A DNA stretch of 58,241 nucleotides from Chitinibacter sp. GC72 (GTDB taxonomy: Bacteria > Pseudomonadota > Gammaproteobacteria > Burkholderiales > Chitinibacteraceae), in the NCBI RefSeq assembly GCF_009760905.1, contig NZ_VIRW01000019.1, forward strand, positions 1 to 58,241. Direction: 5' to 3'. The notes below the pieces were generated by a model. It saw nothing but the letters and a program-made list of their open reading frames with translations. It was not told the origin of the DNA and did not search any database. A program made the position numbers and the translations under genes. Every line of letters begins with the position of its first letter. Position 1 is the stretch's first letter. Positions 10,194-18,773 of this stretch are shown here, in pieces.

Positions 10194-10907
10194 TTAGCTA
10201 ATACGTTTCACCATCAGATCTTTGATCTTGCCAATGGCTTTAGTTGGATTGAGCTCTTTCGGGCACACATCCACGCAGTTCATGATGCTGTGGCAACGGA
10301 ACAGGCGATATGGATCTTCCAGATCATCCAGACGCTGGCTAGTGGCTTCATCACGGGTATCGGCAATAAAGCGATACGCAGCCAAGAGGCCAGCCGGGCC
10401 GACGAATTTGTCCGGGTTCCACCAGAACGACGGGCAAGACGTCGAACAGCAAGCGCACAAAATACATTCGTACAGGCCGTCGAGCTCTTTCCGATCTTCC
10501 TGGCTTTGCAGACGTTCGCGATCCGGTGCCGGGCTGTCGTTGATCACGTAGGGCTTGATCGAGTGATATTGCTTAAAGAACTGCGTCATATCGACGATCA
10601 AGTCGCGAATCACTGGCAAACCTGGCAGTGGGCGCACTTCGATTGGCTGCTTCAAGGTATCAATATCGGTAATACAGGCCAGACCATTTTTACCATTGAT
10701 ATTCATCGCGTCCGAACCACACACGCCTTCACGGCATGAACGGCGGAACGACAATGATTCATCAACGACTTTGAGCTTAACCAGCGCATCGAGCAGTTTG
10801 CGTTCGGTCGTCGTGTCGACTTCAACGCTGATGTCCTGCATGTAGGGCTTGGCATCTTTGTCCGGATCGTAACGGTAAACGCGGAATTTGACGGATTGAG
10901 TAGTCAT
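10194..10907 (-). CDS. sdhB: Succinate dehydrogenase iron-sulfur subunit
   Basis: Electron-transfer subunit of complex II, 237 residues. Three cysteine clusters are visible in the normal order: CREGVCGSDAMNINGKNGLAC for [2Fe-2S] (given here as the span near residues 59-79), CILCACCSTSCP for [4Fe-4S], and CHSIMNCVDVCPKELNP for [3Fe-4S]/[4Fe-4S]. It sits on the cytoplasmic membrane face bound to SdhA and to the SdhC/SdhD anchor. It follows sdhA by 10 bases, so the two are probably co-translated. Confidence 0.97.
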   Translation of the reverse strand: MTTQSVKFRVYRYDPDKDAKPYMQDISVEVDTTTERKLLDALVKLKVVDESLSFRRSCREGVCGSDAMNINGKNGLACITDIDTLKQPIEVRPLPGLPVIRDLIVDMTQFFKQYHSIKPYVINDSPAPDRERLQSQEDRKELDGLYECILCACCSTSCPSFWWNPDKFVGPAGLLAAYRFIADTRDEATSQRLDDLEDPYRLFRCHSIMNCVDVCPKELNPTKAIGKIKDLMVKRIS

Positions 10908-10917
10908 GGCGAACCTC

Positions 10918-12696
10918 TTAGTACGAGCGGGTCTTCAGCGCAACTGACGGCGCGGTCAGTGGCTGCAGATTGACAGGTTTGTATTCAAGACGATTGTCTT
11001 CGCGGTGCCACAAGGTGTGTTTCAACCAGTTGGCATCGTCACGACCGTTTGGCGTTTCTGGCACGTCAAGTGCATCATCACGAACGTGAGCACCACGAGA
11101 TTCTTTGCGCGCTTCGGCCGAAATCATCGTCGCTTTGGCCACTTCGATCAGGTTTTCCAGTTCGAGCGCTTCAAGGCGGGCGGTATTAAACGTTTTCGAT
11201 TTGTCAGCGATCATCGTGGTTTTCACCATTTGCTCGACTTCCAGAATCTTTTTCACGCCTTCTTTGAGCATGTCGTTAAAGCGGAACACGCCAGCGTGCG
11301 CTTGCATCGTGCGCTGCATCGCCAGACGCGCGTCGTTCACATTCGTGCCATTGGTTTGGTTATCCAAACGCGCCACACGCGCTACCGAGCGCTCAACATC
11401 GGCCATTGCCACTTCTGGCAAATCTTTTGGTGCCGATTTAATGAAGTCGATCATGCTATTGCCCGATGATTTACCGAACACCAGCAAGTCGAGCAATGAG
11501 TTTGTACCCAGACGGTTCGCGCCGTGTACCGAAGCACAAGCGCACTCACCGGCAGCGTAGAAGCCCTTCACGATCTCGGCGCCAACGACCACTTCGCCTT
11601 TGTAGTTGGTCGGAATACCGCCCATCTGATAGTGGCAAGTTGGTACAACTGGAATTGGTGCTTTAATTGGGTCTACGCCGGCAAATTTGATCGAAATTTC
11701 GCGAATACCCGGCAATTTCGACATAATCACTTCAGGATCCAAGTGAGTAATGTCGAGCAGAACGTGGTCTTTATTCGGACCACAGCCACGACCTTCGTTA
11801 ATCTCGGTCACCATTGCACGGGATACAACGTCACGCGACGCCAAATCTTTGGCATTCGGTGCATAGCGTTCCATGAAACGTTCGCCATCCGAATTGCGCA
11901 AAATACCGCCTTCGCCACGTACGCCTTCGGTGATCAATACGCCAGCGCCAGCAACGCCAGTCGGGTGGAATTGCCAGAATTCCATATCTTCCAACGGTAC
12001 GCCTGCACGCGCAGCCATGCCCAGACCATCGCCGGTATTGATAAAGGCATTGGTCGAGGATGAATAGATACGACCTGCGCCGCCAGTAGCAAACAAGGTC
12101 GCTTTGGCTTGGAAAATAACGATTTCAGAGGTTTCCATCTCCATCGCCACCACGCCTTGCACATTACCTTTTTCATCACGAATCAGGTCCAGCGCCATCC
12201 ATTCAACGAAAAATTGCGTGTTAGCGCGAACGTTACGTTGATACAAAGCGTGCAACATCGCGTGACCAGTACGGTCAGCGGCAGCACAGGCACGGCGAAC
12301 TGGTTTTTCACCGAAGTTGCTCATGTGGCCGCCAAACGGACGCTGATAAATCGTGCCGTCTGAATTGCGGTCAAACGGCATGCCGTAGTGTTCCAGCTCG
12401 ATCACGACATTTGGCGCTTCGCGACACATAAACTCGATCGCATCCTGATCACCCAGCCAGTCCGAACCTTTCACGGTGTCGTACATATGCCAAGTCCAGT
12501 GATCTGGCTCTGAATTGCCCAAAGACGCTGAAACGCCACCTTGCGCAGCAACGGTGTGCGAGCGTGTTGGGAATACTTTTGAAAGCACGGCAGTTTTCAT
12601 GCCCGCTTCAGATAATTGCAATGCGGCGCGCAGACCGGCACCACCCGCGCCAACAATAATGGCGTCAAACTTGCGAACAGGAATAGCCTTGGTCAT
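10918..12696 (-). CDS. sdhA: Succinate dehydrogenase flavoprotein subunit
   Basis: Catalytic subunit oxidising succinate to fumarate, 592 residues from the ATG at 12696. This start overlaps the sdhD stop as ATGA, which argues against the slightly longer in-frame start at 12708. Motifs: FAD-binding GAGGAGLRAALQL, SHTVAAQGG carrying the histidine that binds FAD covalently, and HPTGVAGAGVLITEGVRGEGG at the active site (split over about residues 240-260). The C-terminal part ends in the usual DANWLKHTLWHRED region. Confidence 0.98.
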   Translation of the reverse strand: MTKAIPVRKFDAIIVGAGGAGLRAALQLSEAGMKTAVLSKVFPTRSHTVAAQGGVSASLGNSEPDHWTWHMYDTVKGSDWLGDQDAIEFMCREAPNVVIELEHYGMPFDRNSDGTIYQRPFGGHMSNFGEKPVRRACAAADRTGHAMLHALYQRNVRANTQFFVEWMALDLIRDEKGNVQGVVAMEMETSEIVIFQAKATLFATGGAGRIYSSSTNAFINTGDGLGMAARAGVPLEDMEFWQFHPTGVAGAGVLITEGVRGEGGILRNSDGERFMERYAPNAKDLASRDVVSRAMVTEINEGRGCGPNKDHVLLDITHLDPEVIMSKLPGIREISIKFAGVDPIKAPIPVVPTCHYQMGGIPTNYKGEVVVGAEIVKGFYAAGECACASVHGANRLGTNSLLDLLVFGKSSGNSMIDFIKSAPKDLPEVAMADVERSVARVARLDNQTNGTNVNDARLAMQRTMQAHAGVFRFNDMLKEGVKKILEVEQMVKTTMIADKSKTFNTARLEALELENLIEVAKATMISAEARKESRGAHVRDDALDVPETPNGRDDANWLKHTLWHREDNRLEYKPVNLQPLTAPSVALKTRSY

Positions 12697-13043
12697 GCAA
12701 CACCCCACACTACTTTAACCATATAAATCAAGCTGCCGATCAACCACAGCAACGTCAGAACGTGCATCGTCAGGCGAACGCCAACGTGCTGGATGTAATC
12801 CATCCAGATATCACGCACGCCAACCCACGCGTGCCACAGTAAGGCTGTGATTGAAATCGTCGTAACCACTTTCACCCACGTACAGGCGAATAATTCTTGC
12901 CAGGCTTCATATGAAGCGCCGTTAGCACAGAGAATAAAGGCCACGACACCCAGGGTGTAGACCAGCATAATCACCGCAGTAACACGCTGTACCAGCCAAT
13001 CGCGCAAACCGTAATGCGCACCCACTACATGCCGCTTTACCAT
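12693..13043 (-). CDS. sdhD: Succinate dehydrogenase membrane anchor SdhD
   Basis: A 116-residue hydrophobic protein with three predicted membrane segments (about 15-40, 55-75 and 90-112). It contains ALLWHAWVGVRDIWMDY, the segment with the haem-ligand histidine and quinone-site residues of the SdhD family. Its start overlaps the end of sdhC by 7 bases, and its stop overlaps the sdhA start (ATGA). Confidence 0.92.
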   Translation of the reverse strand: MVKRHVVGAHYGLRDWLVQRVTAVIMLVYTLGVVAFILCANGASYEAWQELFACTWVKVVTTISITALLWHAWVGVRDIWMDYIQHVGVRLTMHVLTLLWLIGSLIYMVKVVWGVA

Positions 13044-13411
13044 GTCAACGCTCCAATAATTGCGGTCAGAGACAAGCTCACAGCGAGGACAATATAAGCC
13101 GTTACGCGAGCAGTTTTCAGATCAGTGCCCTTGTGAATATCAAGAAACAGGAAACGGGTACCGGCACAGGCATGGTGCAAATAGGCCCACAGAACAGCCA
13201 GCAGGAATAGTTTGGTCACAGGATGAGCGATGCATTCCTTGAACGCGGCAAAGCGCTCGGCGGAAGACAGAGTGCCTTCCAAGGCATACAACATAAACGG
13301 GATGGCTGCGAACATCAGCGCACCACTAATCCGGTGCAGTATGGACACAATCCCTGGCAATGGCAGACGGATCTGCCATAGCGCAAGGTGCTTGGGGCGT
13401 GCTTTTTGCAT
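13037..13411 (-). CDS. sdhC: Succinate dehydrogenase cytochrome b556 subunit SdhC
   Basis: A 124-residue membrane anchor with three hydrophobic segments. It begins MQKARPKHLALWQIRLPLPGI; the ATG at 13411 is preceded by AGAGGA at good spacing, so the upstream in-frame start at 13438 is not favoured. SILHRISGALMF (quinone-site Arg/Ser region) and YLHHACAGTRFLF (haem-ligand His) are the family hallmarks. It is the first sdh gene, 102 bases past gntR on the same strand. Confidence 0.93.
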   Translation of the reverse strand: MQKARPKHLALWQIRLPLPGIVSILHRISGALMFAAIPFMLYALEGTLSSAERFAAFKECIAHPVTKLFLLAVLWAYLHHACAGTRFLFLDIHKGTDLKTARVTAYIVLAVSLSLTAIIGALTW

Positions 13412-13513
13412 ACGCTCTATTCCTCTGTATTTAAGCAAACGAAGTTTTGGTACTACTACTTACAATCTGACCCACATCAATGCGCCAGTTTGGTAAACCT
13501 TGCAAACTACCCA

Positions 13514-14233
13514 CTACCCTGTCACAGATGGCTCAAATGCCAGCTGCTCAGTTTTAAGCCAAGCCACGCTCCACACCTGCGGTTTGCCTGAAAAATCTTT
13601 GGCCAAACGCACCAATTGCAACAAAGGCTCATTGAGCTCAACCTGCAACAAGCGGGCTTCAGCCGAACCTGCGCTGACTGCACGATAACGCGTTTCGCCA
13701 TCCTGCAGACGGACGCCAAAATCGCGCCAGCACAACTCGCGCAAATTGCCCTTCAACTCACGAATCCGGCGCATTTCCAGCTCAGGAAAATTCGCCTCGG
13801 GCAACAGCAATTCTTCCAGCCCGACGATCTGCCCTGATACCCGCAGCAAGCGTCTGACTTGCCATAGCGCTGCGCCACGGCGCAGACCTAAAATCTCGGC
13901 CAGTTGTTCACCGGCATGAATCCGCACACAACCGAGCAATTCAATCTTGGCCGTTTCGCCTTTGGGATCAGTCAGCAGCGCAAAACGCCCGCGCATCAGA
14001 AAATCACTCATCCCGGCGACGAAAGTACCGACACCCTGGCGGCGATACAGGATCGAATCGGCTACCAGCACATCCAGCGCCTTGCGAACCGTACCCTGAC
14101 TCACGCCAAAGCGCTGACCCAACTCAACCTCGCTGGGAAGACTTTCATCTTCCTGCCATTCGCCCGCTTCAACGGCCGCCATCACCTCGCGGATCACTTG
14201 CTTATATAAAGGTTGTGCAGCCAATTTTTTCAT
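13514..14233 (-). CDS. GntR-family regulator, HutC/UTRA subfamily
   Basis: A 239-residue transcription factor. It has an N-terminal winged helix-turn-helix (PLYKQVIREV, then LPSEVELGQRFGVSQGTVRKALDVL) and a C-terminal UTRA effector-binding domain (about residues 85-235), which marks the HutC subfamily. The ATG at 14233 is preferred because the family usually starts just before PLYKQ; one at 14251 is also in frame. No strong ribosome-binding site is seen for either. It lies immediately upstream of sdhC and divergent from mdh, with a perfect 14-bp palindrome in between, so control of both TCA units is likely. The ligand is unknown. Confidence 0.88.
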   Translation of the reverse strand: MKKLAAQPLYKQVIREVMAAVEAGEWQEDESLPSEVELGQRFGVSQGTVRKALDVLVADSILYRRQGVGTFVAGMSDFLMRGRFALLTDPKGETAKIELLGCVRIHAGEQLAEILGLRRGAALWQVRRLLRVSGQIVGLEELLLPEANFPELEMRRIRELKGNLRELCWRDFGVRLQDGETRYRAVSAGSAEARLLQVELNEPLLQLVRLAKDFSGKPQVWSVAWLKTEQLAFEPSVTG

Positions 14234-14275
14234 GTACGCGCTTTTTATCATGTTGTCGGCGCAGAGTCTACTACA

Positions 14276-14289
14276 GTCTTATATAAGAC
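14276..14289. promoter_or_regulatory. Perfect palindrome, probable operator of the GntR regulator
   Basis: GTCTTATATAAGAC is a perfect 14-bp dyad, 43 bases before the gntR start and about 180 before mdh. It contains TATATA, a possible -10 on either strand. A related CTTATATAAAG occurs inside gntR at 14201-14211. GntR dimers bind short dyads, so autoregulation and control of mdh are plausible inferences. Confidence 0.6.
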
Positions 14290-14468
14290 AAAAGATACAA
14301 TACATTTTAGCCAGCAAAACCGTCACTTTTTTCCACAAAAATCTGTAGCGTGATAAACTTGCGCAGCTAAATCAAGGCAATGCAACTTGCGTTGTGCGCC
14401 TTAAACGCACCAAGTCTAATTTTGTCGTCGTTGGCGAGCCTATCGCCGCTACTCGGAGTCGTTCTCAC

Positions 14469-15458
14469 ATGTCGCAAACAAAAAAACCTGTACGCGTTGC
14501 CGTAACCGGCGCAGCTGGCCAGATCGGCTATAGCCTGCTATTTCGCATTGCCTCTGGCGCGATGCTCGGCCCAGACCAGCCAGTGATCTTGCAATTACTG
14601 GACATCACACCATCATTGCCAGCGCTCAATGGCGTAGTGATGGAATTGGATGACTGCGCATTCCCGTTGCTGCAAGGCATCGTACAAAGCGACGACCCTG
14701 AAGTTGCGTTTAAAGACGCCGATATCGCCCTGCTTGTTGGTGCACGTCCACGCGGCCCAGGCATGGAGCGTAAAGACCTGCTCGAAGCCAATGGCGCGAT
14801 CTTCACAACGCAAGGCAAGGCACTGAACAAAGTCGCTAGCCGTGACGTTAAAGTGCTGGTGGTTGGCAATCCAGCGAACACCAACGCGTACATCGCTATG
14901 AAAAACGCACCGGATCTGAACCCGGCCAACTTCACTGCCATGATGCGTCTGGACCACAACCGTGCCCTAACGCAAATCGCACAAAAAACCGGCTCTGCAG
15001 TCACAGACGTGACCAAGATGATCATCTGGGGCAACCACTCAGCAACTCAATACCCAGACCTGTTCCACGCTGAAGTGAAAGGCGCGAATGCAGCGACTTT
15101 GATCAACGATCAGAAATGGCTGGAATCTGAGTTCATCCCAACCGTACAGCAACGTGGCGCGGCAATTATTAAAGCGCGCGGTTTGTCTTCAGCTGCTTCT
15201 GCAGCTAACGCGGCAATTGACCATATCCGTAACTGGGTACTGGGCACACCGGAAGGCGACTGGGTAACGATGGGCGTTCCAGCGAACGGCGAATACGGCT
15301 ATGAAGATCTGATCTACGGCTACCCAGTGACTTGTAAAGATGGCCAATACACCATCATCCAAGGCCTGGAAATCAGCGAATTTAGCCGCGCGCGCATGGA
15401 TGCAACGGCGAAAGAGCTGGCAGAAGAGCGTGATGCTGTAAAACACCTGATTGCTTAA
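14469..15458 (+). CDS. mdh: Malate dehydrogenase
   Basis: NAD-dependent malate dehydrogenase, 329 residues, of the type found in betaproteobacteria and resembling cytosolic enzymes. The start [20 protein letters not shown] at 14469 has GGAG 11 bases upstream; an in-frame start at 14394 would add an atypical tail. NAD-binding [10 protein letters not shown], substrate-binding [14 protein letters not shown] (mobile-loop arginines), RLDHNRA and the catalytic-His segment [13 protein letters not shown] are present. It is divergent from the gntR-sdh-suc unit and completes most of the oxidative half of the TCA cycle here. Confidence 0.97.
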   Translation: MSQTKKPVRVAVTGAAGQIGYSLLFRIASGAMLGPDQPVILQLLDITPSLPALNGVVMELDDCAFPLLQGIVQSDDPEVAFKDADIALLVGARPRGPGMERKDLLEANGAIFTTQGKALNKVASRDVKVLVVGNPANTNAYIAMKNAPDLNPANFTAMMRLDHNRALTQIAQKTGSAVTDVTKMIIWGNHSATQYPDLFHAEVKGANAATLINDQKWLESEFIPTVQQRGAAIIKARGLSSAASAANAAIDHIRNWVLGTPEGDWVTMGVPANGEYGYEDLIYGYPVTCKDGQYTIIQGLEISEFSRARMDATAKELAEERDAVKHLIA

Positions 15459-15473
15459 TTAAATCGGTGATAC

Positions 15474-15504
15474 AAAAAAGCCCATCAATCTGATGGGCTT
15501 TTTT
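15474..15504 (+). terminator. Rho-independent terminator after mdh
   Basis: AAAAAAGCCCATCA and TGATGGGCTTTTTT form a strong stem 16 bases past the mdh stop. Confidence 0.92.
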
Positions 15505-15528
15505 GTTGCCATTGAATGCAACTGACTA

Positions 15529-15577
15529 GGGTATACGGTCAGAGTTCAATACTCGATTGAGCTACAGTCACATACCT
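15529..15577. repeat. 50-bp dispersed repeat, copy between mdh and phaP
   Basis: It starts GGGTATACGGTCAGAG and ends GCTACAGTCACATACCT, 49 bases. It lies between the mdh terminator and a second terminator belonging to the convergent phasin gene. Confidence 0.82.
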
Positions 15578-15591
15578 ATTCGTTAGGCAAT

Positions 15592-15619
15592 AAAAAACCA
15601 CACCGAAGTGTGGTTTTTT
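15592..15619. terminator. Rho-independent terminator after phasin gene
   Basis: AAAAAACCACAC, loop CGAA, GTGTGGTTTTTT. It is symmetrical, 20 bases past the phasin stop on the minus strand. Confidence 0.9.
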
Positions 15620-15638
15620 GTTTTGGCAGATTAAAAAC

Positions 15639-16193
15639 TTAAGCTGCTTTGTTCGCTGCTTTAGTTGCTGCAGCAACTGATTTGGCGCCGGTTTCAACGG
15701 CAGCCACTGTTGCTTCAGTCAGATTGGCAGCGATGCGCTGGCTGGTTTTTTGTACGGTATCAAACGCGGTGTTTGCGCTTTCAACAGCGTTTTTGATCAT
15801 ATTCACAGCTGCGCTGCCTGCTGGTGCTTGCTGAGCAGCCTGATCTAGTGACGTCACCAGATTTTTGTTAAATTCCAGCACCTGCTCTTCGATCAGCTTG
15901 TTCAATTCAGCTTGAGTGCTGCTTGCTGCTTCGTACACAGTGCGTGCCACAGCGATGGTTTTTTCCACGCCAGGTTGTGACAGGGTTTTTTGCAGTTCAA
16001 CCAGATCCTGCACGCTTTTCACTTGTGACAGCGTTTTGGCGGTTTCTGCGTTTTCAGCCAGCAAGTCACGAGCGATGCTCAATTGCAACTGGAACAAACG
16101 CTCGGCACCAGCCAGAGCGATGTTGGTCAGACGCAAAGATTTCTCAAGATTAGCTTGGCTCAGTTCGGCAAATTGTTTTTGTGCGTTAAACAT
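15639..16193 (-). CDS. phaP: Phasin (polyhydroxyalkanoate granule protein)
   Basis: A 184-residue Ala-rich helical protein of the Phasin_2 family, which coats PHA storage granules. The start MFNAQKQFAELSQANLEKSL is typical, as is the following helix with LFQLQLSIARDLLAENAETAKTL. The C-terminus is a Thr/Ala/Lys-rich tail like those of betaproteobacterial phasins. The ATG at 16193 has GGAG upstream. It stands alone, between terminators, and has a strong TTGACA-type promoter with a repeated TTTGTGCG motif in and before it. It implies that the host stores PHA, although no synthase is in the window. Confidence 0.9.
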   Translation of the reverse strand: MFNAQKQFAELSQANLEKSLRLTNIALAGAERLFQLQLSIARDLLAENAETAKTLSQVKSVQDLVELQKTLSQPGVEKTIAVARTVYEAASSTQAELNKLIEEQVLEFNKNLVTSLDQAAQQAPAGSAAVNMIKNAVESANTAFDTVQKTSQRIAANLTEATVAAVETGAKSVAAATKAANKAA

Positions 16194-16230
16194 GGCATTT
16201 CTCCGGTTAATGGTGCAGTGCAATAACGCC

Positions 16231-16259
16231 ATTCTTATCCGCACAAACCCGTATGTCAA
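16231..16259 (-). promoter_or_regulatory. Probable phaP promoter
   Basis: On the minus strand there is a perfect -35 TTGACA (16259-16254) and TAAGAAT as -10 (ending 16231), 16-17 bases apart. The spacer holds TTTGTGCGG, which repeats half of the palindrome just upstream. Confidence 0.65.
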
Positions 16260-16263
16260 GCAT

Positions 16264-16284
16264 TTTTTGTGCGTCGCACAAAAA
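16264..16284. promoter_or_regulatory. TTTTTGTGC palindrome upstream of phaP
   Basis: TTTTTGTGC-GTC-GCACAAAAA, 21 bases, is nearly perfectly palindromic. It lies 17 bases past the stop of the kinase gene on the same strand, so it could terminate that transcript. Its half site TTTGTGCG recurs in the phaP promoter, so it could also be a repressor site; PhaR is the usual phasin regulator by family knowledge. Confidence 0.5.
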
Positions 16285-16301
16285 CTCTGGTTAAACCAGC
16301 T

Positions 16302-18644
16302 TCAACTTCCCATCTGCTTTTGCCGGATGGCCAGAATGGCCTGATTTCTCAGCGTTTTTAGCAAATTCAACTGATCAGGCGGCAATTGCAGCGAGTGCGC
16401 CAGCATACGGTCGGCGTAGAACAGGCCAATGGGCTTTTTATCAATCACCACCGGAAAAACCACTAGCGTCTTGGACTGCGATACTGTCCTGTACCAGGCG
16501 GGAATACGCTGGGCAATGCTTTCCGCATCCACGTCTTCAATAAATACATCAGCGTTTTTAGCCAGCACCAGCTGAAACACATCCACCAGCGGCGACACCG
16601 GAAAATTAAAACGCGGCAGGATGGCGTCCAGATCCTTGCCAAAACCAAAACGTGCCACCATCGTGCCTTTTTTCAGATCACGGGTACAAAACAGCACCCG
16701 GTCAAACCCGACGCTGCGAAACATGGTTTCCAGAATCATGCGCAAGACATCATTCAGGTTAAAGTCGCCCACCAGCGTATTGGTAATATCTTGCACCCCG
16801 GCGGATAACAGCGCCGCCGGATTGCTCAGCGTCATGGACTCGGCCGAGCCAGTACTGCTGTTAACGCCATCTGCAGTAGCAGCTTGGGCAGACTGCGCTG
16901 CAGCCGGAGGTTTCACGCCGGCCAGCGTGCGCAAGCTATTGGCAAATTCAGCCTGCCCCAGATCGATTTGCAGGATGGACAGATAAGCCAGGTATTGCTT
17001 GGCGGCATCGTGCAAAATGTCCTGAAACTCCCGCTCGGACCACGACACCACAGCCGAAAAGCGCTTGATGATGTTCTGGGTATACAGCAGCGCTTCGCTG
17101 GGCTTCATGCTGACCAGCGGCAGCATTTCGCTGGCCAGATTGGCAAACACGCGTAAACGTTCGGCCTGATTGGCCGGTTCTCGCACCTTGCTGGCAGGCA
17201 AAGGCCGCATGCTGGTCACAATTCGGTCGGGGAAATTCCACTCTCCGGCAATCGCCCCCCCCAGATCGGCATAACTGACGCCCAATATGGCTTCGGCGGC
17301 CACCGACTCGGTCTCGCCGGTCTGGCTTTTGCGCTTGATGATTTCAAGGCTTTCTTCATTAAAATAGAAATGCGTCAGCAATCGGCCCAGATGCTGGAAC
17401 ATTCCGCAAATCAGCGCTTCTTCAGCGTCGCGCCAGCCGCTTTTATCGGCCAGCTTGCGGCACAGAATGCCGCCAAAAAAGATTTCCAGCACGACATCGC
17501 GCAAACGCGCAGCATGGCTTTTGTTCTGCATATGTTCAAACAGCAGAATCGTCACCGCCAGGCTGCGAATCCGGTCAAAACCCAGAATCACAATAGCGCG
17601 TGACACCGTGCTGATTGCACCGCCAAACTGGCCAAAGCTGGCGGAGTTCACCACCTTGAGCAATTTATTAGTCAGCGAGAAATCCTGCAAAATCACACCG
17701 GACAGGCTTTGCACCTTTTCGGCCTGCGATTCGTCAACTCGGTTGATGGCATTAATCGTTTGCGAGAGCGCCGGAAAATCGGCCGAGTGTCGCATGCGCC
17801 GCAGCAAAAACTCCACCGTGCTATGCCGCCCTTCCGCCGCCTCGGCCTGTACGGCCTCACCCGCCGCATCAAGCCAGCCCAGCATGGCTGCGCGCATATC
17901 TCCGGCGTCGACATAACGTGATTCGGGGCTTTTAAACAGAGCCGCCATCACCAGATGATCAAGTTTCTCGTCGATCTTCTCGTTAAAGTTCGACGGAGGG
18001 ACAAAATTCTCGTTGGCAGTTTTGTACAGAATGGCAATCACCGTTTCACCATCCGAAACGAGCTTGCCGGTCAGCATCTGATACAAAATCACGCCACAGG
18101 CAAACACATCGGCCTGCGCGTCAACCGGCAGATTGTTGATCATCTCGGGGGAAATAAAGCCGGCAGTCCCGGTCAGGCCTTCATAGTGCTGACCGCGCTG
18201 GCTGGCGACGCCAAAATCCATAATCCGTGGGCGGCGGCTTTCGTCGAGCATGATATTTTGCGGCTTCATATCACGATGAATCACGCCCTTGGCGTGCGCA
18301 GCCTGCAGCCCTTCCAGGATGGCCGCCATCATCTGCACGGCGGCAACGGGCGACATCTTCTTTTCGCGGCGCAAATAGTCGGCCAGCGTTTCACCGGCCA
18401 CATATTCAAAGACCAGACAGGGGTGCGCATGATCAGCAAATGCGTCGTACAGCGTGACGATATTCGGATGCTGAATCCGGCTGACCAGCTGCGCCTCGGC
18501 TAGCGCTTGCAGCGGCTGGCTGTGCAGCACTTTGATTGCAACCTGTCGGTCCAGATGGGTATCCTGCGCCAGATACACCAAGCCTTGCGCACCCTGGCCA
18601 ATTTTCTTTTCGACCTGAAAACGGCCCTCACCAAACGACTTCAT
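16302..18644 (-). CDS. Ser/Thr protein kinase fused to HDOD and GAF domains
   Basis: A 780-residue multidomain signalling protein starting MKSFGEGRFQVEKKIGQG at 18644. Residues 8-265 are a Hanks-type kinase with all key residues: the glycine loop GQGAQGLV, Lys38 in VAIK, HRDMKPQN with catalytic Asp125, and DFG at 143-145. Residues about 275-480 are an HDOD domain (FPALSQTINAINRV, then LLKVVNSASFG), a non-catalytic relative of HD phosphohydrolases found in signalling proteins. Residues about 610-775 form a GAF domain (LRMILETMFRSVGFDRVLF, FYADR). No membrane segment is seen, so it should be cytoplasmic. No phosphatase or response regulator lies next to it; targets are unknown. Confidence 0.88.
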   Translation of the reverse strand: MKSFGEGRFQVEKKIGQGAQGLVYLAQDTHLDRQVAIKVLHSQPLQALAEAQLVSRIQHPNIVTLYDAFADHAHPCLVFEYVAGETLADYLRREKKMSPVAAVQMMAAILEGLQAAHAKGVIHRDMKPQNIMLDESRRPRIMDFGVASQRGQHYEGLTGTAGFISPEMINNLPVDAQADVFACGVILYQMLTGKLVSDGETVIAILYKTANENFVPPSNFNEKIDEKLDHLVMAALFKSPESRYVDAGDMRAAMLGWLDAAGEAVQAEAAEGRHSTVEFLLRRMRHSADFPALSQTINAINRVDESQAEKVQSLSGVILQDFSLTNKLLKVVNSASFGQFGGAISTVSRAIVILGFDRIRSLAVTILLFEHMQNKSHAARLRDVVLEIFFGGILCRKLADKSGWRDAEEALICGMFQHLGRLLTHFYFNEESLEIIKRKSQTGETESVAAEAILGVSYADLGGAIAGEWNFPDRIVTSMRPLPASKVREPANQAERLRVFANLASEMLPLVSMKPSEALLYTQNIIKRFSAVVSWSEREFQDILHDAAKQYLAYLSILQIDLGQAEFANSLRTLAGVKPPAAAQSAQAATADGVNSSTGSAESMTLSNPAALLSAGVQDITNTLVGDFNLNDVLRMILETMFRSVGFDRVLFCTRDLKKGTMVARFGFGKDLDAILPRFNFPVSPLVDVFQLVLAKNADVFIEDVDAESIAQRIPAWYRTVSQSKTLVVFPVVIDKKPIGLFYADRMLAHSLQLPPDQLNLLKTLRNQAILAIRQKQMGS

Positions 18645-18773
18645 CTCACACCCGTTTATTCTATTTTGCTGCAATATAGCCCGAGCAGCCGTAAGGCAAG
18701 AAGCTCAATAGAATAAAACTGACTATCGAGGGAAAAACCGACCAGAAAACCAACAAAAACCAACCTTAGCGGC

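Noticed and set aside
11652-11710. GGGTCT...GAATACCC in sdhA as a further copy of the repeat
   Set aside because: The sequence encodes conserved SdhA residues, and only the end bases match.
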